Source of the DNA: J027 sp965215855
GTDB taxonomy: Bacteria > Chloroflexota > Anaerolineae > Aggregatilineales > J027
Direction: 5' to 3'
NCBI GenBank assembly: GCA_965215855.1
Contig: CBDCER010000003.1
Coordinates: 1,054,001 to 1,118,000 of the forward strand
DNA length: 64,000 nt
Below the pieces are notes generated by a model. That model worked only from the letters and a program-made list of their open reading frames with translations, did not search any database and had not been told where the DNA came from. The position numbers were made by a program, and so were the translations under genes. Shown in pieces: positions 59,764 to 64,000 of this stretch (positions are counted from its first letter, which is position 1; the number at the start of each line of letters is the position of its first letter).

Positions 59764-61026
59764 CTACTTAACACGATCCATATTGGCGATCAGTGCCGTC
59801 GCAAACTCGCTGGTGGCAACTTTCTTTGCGCCTTCCATCTGGCGGGCGAAGTCGTAGGTTACGATCTTCTGGGCAATCGTCATTTCATAGGCTTTGGTGA
59901 CGAGTTCTGCTGCATCCCACCAGCCCATATATTCAAGCATCATCACGCCAGAGAACAGGAGCGAACCCGGATTGACCATATCGAGGTTGGTATATTTGGG
60001 AGCCGTGCCGTGCGTGGCCTCGAACAGTGCCACTGTATCACCGATATTTGCACCGGGGGCAATGCCGACACCACCGACTTCCGCTGCTAACGCATCGGAC
60101 AGATAGTCACCATTCAGATTAGACGTGGCGATGACGTCATGTTCGGTGGGACGCAACAGCATTTTCTGAAACATGATGTCGGCGATGGTATCCTGAATCA
60201 GAATCTTACCATCGGGAACCTTGCCATCGTGATTAGCAGCCACATCATCCCAACTAATCGTCTGCTCACCAAATTCCTCAGCAGCAATCTCGTAGCCCCA
60301 TTTGCGGAATGCACCCTCGGTGAATTTCTGAATGTTGCCTTTATGCACCAATGTCACACTCTTGCGGCCACGATCAATGGCGTATTGGATGGCTTTGCGG
60401 ACCAGCCGCTTTGTGCCGAATTCGCTGATAGGCTTGATGCCGATGCCCGATCCCTCGAAGAATTTGGTTGCGCCCATTTCCTCGCGCAAGAAACGTTCCA
60501 TCTTCTCAGCTTCGGGCGTACCTGCTTCAAACTCGATACCAGAATACACATCTTCAGTATTCTCGCGGAAGATCACCACATCCACATCTTGCGGGCGCTT
60601 GACAGGACTGGGCACACCTTCGTACCAGCGCACGGGGCGCACACAGGCATACAAGTCAAGTACCTGGCGCAGAGTCACGTTCAGACTGCGGAAACCACCA
60701 CCCACCGGCGTGGTCAGGGGGCCTTTAATGCCGAGTAGATATTCGCGCAGGGCGTCAAAAGTTTCCTCTGGCATATAGTCGTCCTCATAGAGACCCGCCG
60801 CCTTCTCGCCAGAGTATACTTCCATCCAATGAATTTTCTTCTTGCCACCATAAGCTTTTGCCACTGCCGCGTCCCAGATGCGCTTGGAAGCGGTCATGAT
60901 GTCGTAACCAATGCCATCTCCTTCAATGAACAACACAATCGGCTCATCGGGAATGACCAGATTTCCGGCGCTATCTACAGTGATTTTTTCGCCCTCAGCG
61001 GGAATTTGAATTTTGTCGAAAGCCAT
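59764..61026 (-). CDS. icd: NADP-dependent isocitrate dehydrogenase
   Basis: The 420-residue enzyme oxidises isocitrate to 2-oxoglutarate in the TCA cycle. It shows FIEGDGIG, the substrate loop SLNVTLRQVLDLYACVRPVRW, FRENTEDVYSGIE with the Icd-type regulatory Ser region, LVHKGNIQKFTEGAF, and ATSNLNGDYLSDALAAEVGG. The segment THGTAPKY with following residues matches NADP-type Icd. Length is normal. A GAGGAG ribosome site precedes ATG 61026, and a terminator follows. It appears monocistronic. Confidence 0.95.
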   Translation of the reverse strand: MAFDKIQIPAEGEKITVDSAGNLVIPDEPIVLFIEGDGIGYDIMTASKRIWDAAVAKAYGGKKKIHWMEVYSGEKAAGLYEDDYMPEETFDALREYLLGIKGPLTTPVGGGFRSLNVTLRQVLDLYACVRPVRWYEGVPSPVKRPQDVDVVIFRENTEDVYSGIEFEAGTPEAEKMERFLREEMGATKFFEGSGIGIKPISEFGTKRLVRKAIQYAIDRGRKSVTLVHKGNIQKFTEGAFRKWGYEIAAEEFGEQTISWDDVAANHDGKVPDGKILIQDTIADIMFQKMLLRPTEHDVIATSNLNGDYLSDALAAEVGGVGIAPGANIGDTVALFEATHGTAPKYTNLDMVNPGSLLFSGVMMLEYMGWWDAAELVTKAYEMTIAQKIVTYDFARQMEGAKKVATSEFATALIANMDRVK

Positions 61027-61072
61027 TTTTGCTCCTCAGTTGTTGAATAAGTTGTACCAGCAAACCGGCGAA

Positions 61073-61078
61073 ATTATA
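61073..61078 (-). promoter_or_regulatory. Candidate -10 box of icd
   Basis: TATAAT on the minus strand overlaps the end of the upstream hydrolase gene, 46 bp before the icd ATG. No good -35 is visible. Confidence 0.32.
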
Positions 61079-61958
61079 CCACAGGCGGTGTTAAATAATC
61101 CGAAAACCATCTGAAAATTCGTTGTATATACTCATCGGGATAACGCTCCAGCGCCTCGCGGTGTTTACAGCCGGGCGCGATCCACATAGCAGTTTCGGTG
61201 GGCGCATTGGCGATGAGTTGATTAATTTCATCCATTGAAACCAGATGATCCTGCTCGCCGTGTATGATCAGCAGTGAACAATCTGCTAGGGTGTGTGCCC
61301 AGCGAATAGTATTGATTTGATTAAGAGGCGTACCCGTGCGACGACTGCCCAGCCACAGTGCCAGATTAGTCAAATGATGGGCTACACTTTTGGGCAATCC
61401 TTTGTCGTGCATCCAGCGCGTCATGGTGGTTTGCATTTGCCCGATGAGGCCATCAGCTACGATGCAAGTTATACGCGGGTCAATGAGTGCTGTTCGCATT
61501 GCCACCACGCCTCCCATGCTGAACCCCAAGATACCTACGCGCCCGATATCGTGTTGTTTCTCTAGATAATCCAACGCACCGAGCAAGTCATTAGCTTCTA
61601 GCCAACCGAACGTGACGTGATCACCACCGGAGAGTCCATGCGCCCGAAAGTCGAACATGAAGACCTGATAGCCCGCGTTGTGCAACAATCGCGCCGAAAT
61701 GAGGTCGGCATCCATGCTTCCATTTTGCCCATGACATTGCACAATAGTACCCTTAGCGTTCTCGGCAGGAATCCACCAACCATGCAGCGTTAATCCATCA
61801 CGGCTGCGAAAAAACATGCGTTCAAAGGGCAGGCCGTGATTGGCAGGGGAATCTGGAGGATCTGGTGAGCGGCGTCCAGTCAGGCGTTGGGCTGTAGCAT
61901 GGGCCAACCATGCCAATAGTGCCCCGATGACGACCGACAGTTGCATGATCCGCCGCAC
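61074..61958 (-). CDS. Alpha/beta hydrolase, membrane-anchored
   Basis: An N-terminal hydrophobic helix (residues 5-24) anchors the protein. The hydrolase fold follows: GTIVQCHGQNGS (oxyanion region), the nucleophile Ser in GILGFSMGG, Asp in IIHGEQDHLV and His in PGCKHREAL. It is of the BEM46/abhydrolase_12-like type. The substrate is unknown; esters or amides outside the membrane are likely. Its start overlaps the stop of the DsbA-cyclophilin gene, so it is the third gene of the terminal operon. Confidence 0.9.
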   Translation of the reverse strand: MRRIMQLSVVIGALLAWLAHATAQRLTGRRSPDPPDSPANHGLPFERMFFRSRDGLTLHGWWIPAENAKGTIVQCHGQNGSMDADLISARLLHNAGYQVFMFDFRAHGLSGGDHVTFGWLEANDLLGALDYLEKQHDIGRVGILGFSMGGVVAMRTALIDPRITCIVADGLIGQMQTTMTRWMHDKGLPKSVAHHLTNLALWLGSRRTGTPLNQINTIRWAHTLADCSLLIIHGEQDHLVSMDEINQLIANAPTETAMWIAPGCKHREALERYPDEYIQRIFRWFSDYLTPPVV

Positions 61959-63187
61959 TATTGCACCTCAATCCGCACGGTCTGGATATAGTCGCCAGGC
62001 GGCGGGTTAGGAAAGCGTAATGGATCTCCTAGATTGCGGGGGGTCAGGCTTTCCACCACGTCCATCCCGTCGGTCACTTCGCCGAAAATCGTATATTGAC
62101 TGTCCCATTCGGAGATAGCGGATAGCGTAATCAAGAATTGGCTACTGGCTTGATCCAATTCACCGGGAGGATGCGACATCGCCACCAATCCTGCCCGATC
62201 AAATGTCAGCCCATTATCATGTTCGCTGGAAATAAAATAGCCAGGGTTGCCACGTCCGGTCTCACTGGGATCGCCCGCTTGAGCATAGAATCCCGCATTA
62301 ACCAGGAAAAACGTGGTGTCATCAAACCAGCCTTGCTCGGCTAGAAACACGAAATTGTTGACCGTGATAGGCGCAGTTGTCTCGAACAAATCCATGTGAA
62401 TTTCGCCCTTGTCGGTCACAATCACTGCTTTATAGTCGCGCTCAGTGTCAATGGTCATCGGTGGCACTTCCTCAAAATGACGCTGGGCCAGCAATGCCAG
62501 TTGCACAGCTCCATTCAGACCAAAGAGATCATCGCGGTCTGTCAGAAGTTCACCATTAATCAGCAGTGTGGGGTTACCAACAATACCCAATTCTTCAGCT
62601 TGTTGCTGATATTGCTCGATGAGGGACAGATAGCGTTCGTCCTCTAATGCAGCCTGAAACGCTTCGACATCCAGCATGGCACTTTCGGCGTGGTCAATCA
62701 GCCAACCGTAGAATGCTTCGGATGATAGCCCAGTCCATTCCGCCTGAGTGGTGAACAAGATAGCGTGCATATCCCAGAAACGCCCCTGAGCAGCGGCGGC
62801 TTCGCTGGCTTGGAATGCCAGTGCAGAATTGTCGTTGCTCTGGGTATCAGGCAGGTGTCGCCAGATCAAGCGCAAATCAGCGGGATATTCGCCCTGCAAA
62901 ATCTCCAAATCGCGGGCATAGCGAGCGCCACGCGCCGACTGAAAATCGCCATACATGATGATCGTCACGAAAGCGTCATCCGGCCCCAGAATATAATCGC
63001 GCATTTCGATGGCTGTATTCCCCGGGGGGGATGTTGTGGCTGTTTCACCGACAGTGTTGGTTTGAGCCGTGGCGAGTGCGGGCGGCGGGGCAGTGGACTG
63101 AGTAACTTCCGCTAGTGGGCCATTCGGTTCATCATCTGAGCAAGCGACCAATATCAGCAGAATCAGTAATAAGGCGTAGTTTCTCAT
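61958..63187 (-). CDS. Lipoprotein with DsbA-like and cyclophilin-like domains, active sites degenerate
   Basis: A signal peptide with lipobox LVAC (residue 16) is followed by a linker and a thioredoxin-4/DsbA-like domain (about 60-235). Where the CxxC should be, after MYGDFQ, the sequence is SARGARYARDL, so both cysteines are gone, although the cis-Pro loop GNPTLLING remains. A cyclophilin domain (about 245-405) follows; the catalytic Arg of the FHRV motif is replaced (TFFLVNAGF), while AGDP and SSQFLITL remain. The protein is probably a surface chaperone or binding module rather than an enzyme. ATGA overlap with the GT4 gene upstream. Confidence 0.87.
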   Translation of the reverse strand: MRNYALLLILLILVACSDDEPNGPLAEVTQSTAPPPALATAQTNTVGETATTSPPGNTAIEMRDYILGPDDAFVTIIMYGDFQSARGARYARDLEILQGEYPADLRLIWRHLPDTQSNDNSALAFQASEAAAAQGRFWDMHAILFTTQAEWTGLSSEAFYGWLIDHAESAMLDVEAFQAALEDERYLSLIEQYQQQAEELGIVGNPTLLINGELLTDRDDLFGLNGAVQLALLAQRHFEEVPPMTIDTERDYKAVIVTDKGEIHMDLFETTAPITVNNFVFLAEQGWFDDTTFFLVNAGFYAQAGDPSETGRGNPGYFISSEHDNGLTFDRAGLVAMSHPPGELDQASSQFLITLSAISEWDSQYTIFGEVTDGMDVVESLTPRNLGDPLRFPNPPPGDYIQTVRIEVQ

Positions 63188-64000
63188 TCAGCCCCCATCA
63201 CATTTTCATAGACTTCACGGGTTTGTTGAGCAGTATTGCGCCAGGAAAACTGTGTCGCCCGGCCACGGCCTAGGTTCGAGAGATGGTCGCGCAAATCATC
63301 CTGCACCATCACGGCCAATATCGCAGCCCCCAACGCCCGTGCATCATCAGGATCGACCAAATAGGCCGCGTCACCTGCCACCTCGGGAATAGACGAAGCA
63401 TTAGCAGCGACCACTGGCGTGCCGCAGGCCATTGCCTCCAAGACTGGCAGGCCGAAGCCTTCATAGTGACTGGGAACAACGGTGACGGTCGCCATGCGAT
63501 AAAGGGCTGGCTTGTCCGCCTCATCTACTTCGCCCAGCCAGACGATATAGCGTTCAACATCTAGTTGTTTCGCGTATTCTTGCAAATCAGGGAAACGTGG
63601 GGATGATCTCCATCGTGGGATGCGACCAGCCAGCACCAGCGGAACCTGCTCACTCAGACTCGGGCCGGCATATGTCCAGGCCAGCAAGAGGTTATGAACG
63701 TTTTTGCGGATATCGAAACCACTGATGTAAAAGGCATAATCATCAGGTAGGCCATACTTCTCACGCACAGCTTCATCGTTTTCACTGCCAATTTTTGGGT
63801 GAAAACGCTCATCAACCGCCAGGTGGGTCACAGTGACTTTTTCAGATGGAATGTCCAAGTGTTCCACAATATCGGTTTTGCTGTCATCGGAAAGTGTCAA
63901 AATATGAGCCGAGCCTTTGGCGGTGGCTGCCACGAGGCTGGTGTAAAACTTTGTGAGGACACCGCCGCGATATTCCGGCAACAGCAAAGGAATTAAATCC
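63184..64000 (-). CDS. GT4 (GT1-superfamily) glycosyltransferase, 5' end cut by window edge
   Basis: The frame is open to the window end (DLIPLLLPEYRGG), so the N-terminal donor-independent half is missing here. The visible 272 residues include ILTLSDDSKTDI, FYISGFDIRKN, YIVWLGEVDEADKPALYR, the donor-binding VVPSHYEGFGLPVLEAMACGTPVVAANASSIPEV (Glu-x7-Glu type) and VDPDD. It probably uses a nucleotide-mannose or glucose donor in surface glycan synthesis. It is followed by the DsbA-cyclophilin and hydrolase genes with overlaps. Confidence 0.92.
   Translation of the reverse strand, partial: DLIPLLLPEYRGGVLTKFYTSLVAATAKGSAHILTLSDDSKTDIVEHLDIPSEKVTVTHLAVDERFHPKIGSENDEAVREKYGLPDDYAFYISGFDIRKNVHNLLLAWTYAGPSLSEQVPLVLAGRIPRWRSSPRFPDLQEYAKQLDVERYIVWLGEVDEADKPALYRMATVTVVPSHYEGFGLPVLEAMACGTPVVAANASSIPEVAGDAAYLVDPDDARALGAAILAVMVQDDLRDHLSNLGRGRATQFSWRNTAQQTREVYENVMGAE

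Noticed and set aside
1..64000. CRISPR array, rRNA or tRNA genes, prophage modules
   Set aside because: No regularly spaced repeats, no rRNA core sequences, no convincing cloverleaf and no phage structural genes were seen.

Overview
The window looks like a chromosomal segment of a filamentous or environmental member of the Chloroflexota, most likely Anaerolineae-like. This is an inference from gene content: very long FtsX-type permeases, several GT-C membrane glycosyltransferases, a TIGR03617-type F420-dependent oxidoreductase, WD40 propellers, an FHA-winged-helix protein and a bactofilin. TGA, TAA and TAG are all used as normal stops, and TTG/GTG starts are frequent. I saw no rRNA, tRNA or CRISPR array. 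No stretch over 300 bp lacks a gene, an insertion sequence (IS) or a gene remnant.

Layout. 1-7675 is a minus-strand ABC export operon (two giant FtsX permeases, then the ATPase). 7823-13015 is an insertion-sequence pile-up: an IS3 element inside an IS5 element inside an IS4 element, which abuts a nitrilase fragment that is itself hit by an IS630 element. 12968-38827 is mostly ordinary chromosome: envelope glycosyltransferases, bactofilin, an LLM oxidoreductase/M20 peptidase operon, a plus-strand operon of DUF1028, arginase (rocF), lipoprotein, GT-C protein and holA, and a minus-strand operon of SDR, unknown, amidohydrolase, FtsB/DivIC-like and a small unknown. It also holds a GT-C/flippase fusion, a ykkC-class riboswitch in front of an EamA transporter and a 14-repeat WD40 protein. 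39080-48424 carries a secreted protein, a solitary TnpB element, a third FtsX permease, remnants of a HAD gene and of a transposase, and an FHA regulator.

48649-55580 is a second mobile region: an IS4-type element that truncates another nitrilase fragment, an ISKra4-type element and a second IS5 copy of the same length as the first. Immediately beyond it are the two most interesting loci. One is a class I methyltransferase gene whose only lesion is two consecutive in-frame TGA codons, followed at SECIS-like distance by a perfect 7-bp hairpin; it is a candidate tandem-selenocysteine protein or a very young pseudogene. The other is a two-gene cassette made of a TIR domain fused to a kinase/aminoglycoside-phosphotransferase-like domain, abutting a SMODS-associated-NUDIX-like protein. 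I read this cassette as a candidate anti-phage or conflict system. The window ends with mpg (3-methyladenine glycosylase), icd (isocitrate dehydrogenase), an alpha/beta hydrolase, a DsbA-cyclophilin fusion lacking both active-site cysteines, and a truncated GT4 glycosyltransferase.

IS boundaries below were read from terminal inverted repeats and target duplications in the sequence. Family names come from recognised motifs, not from database searches.
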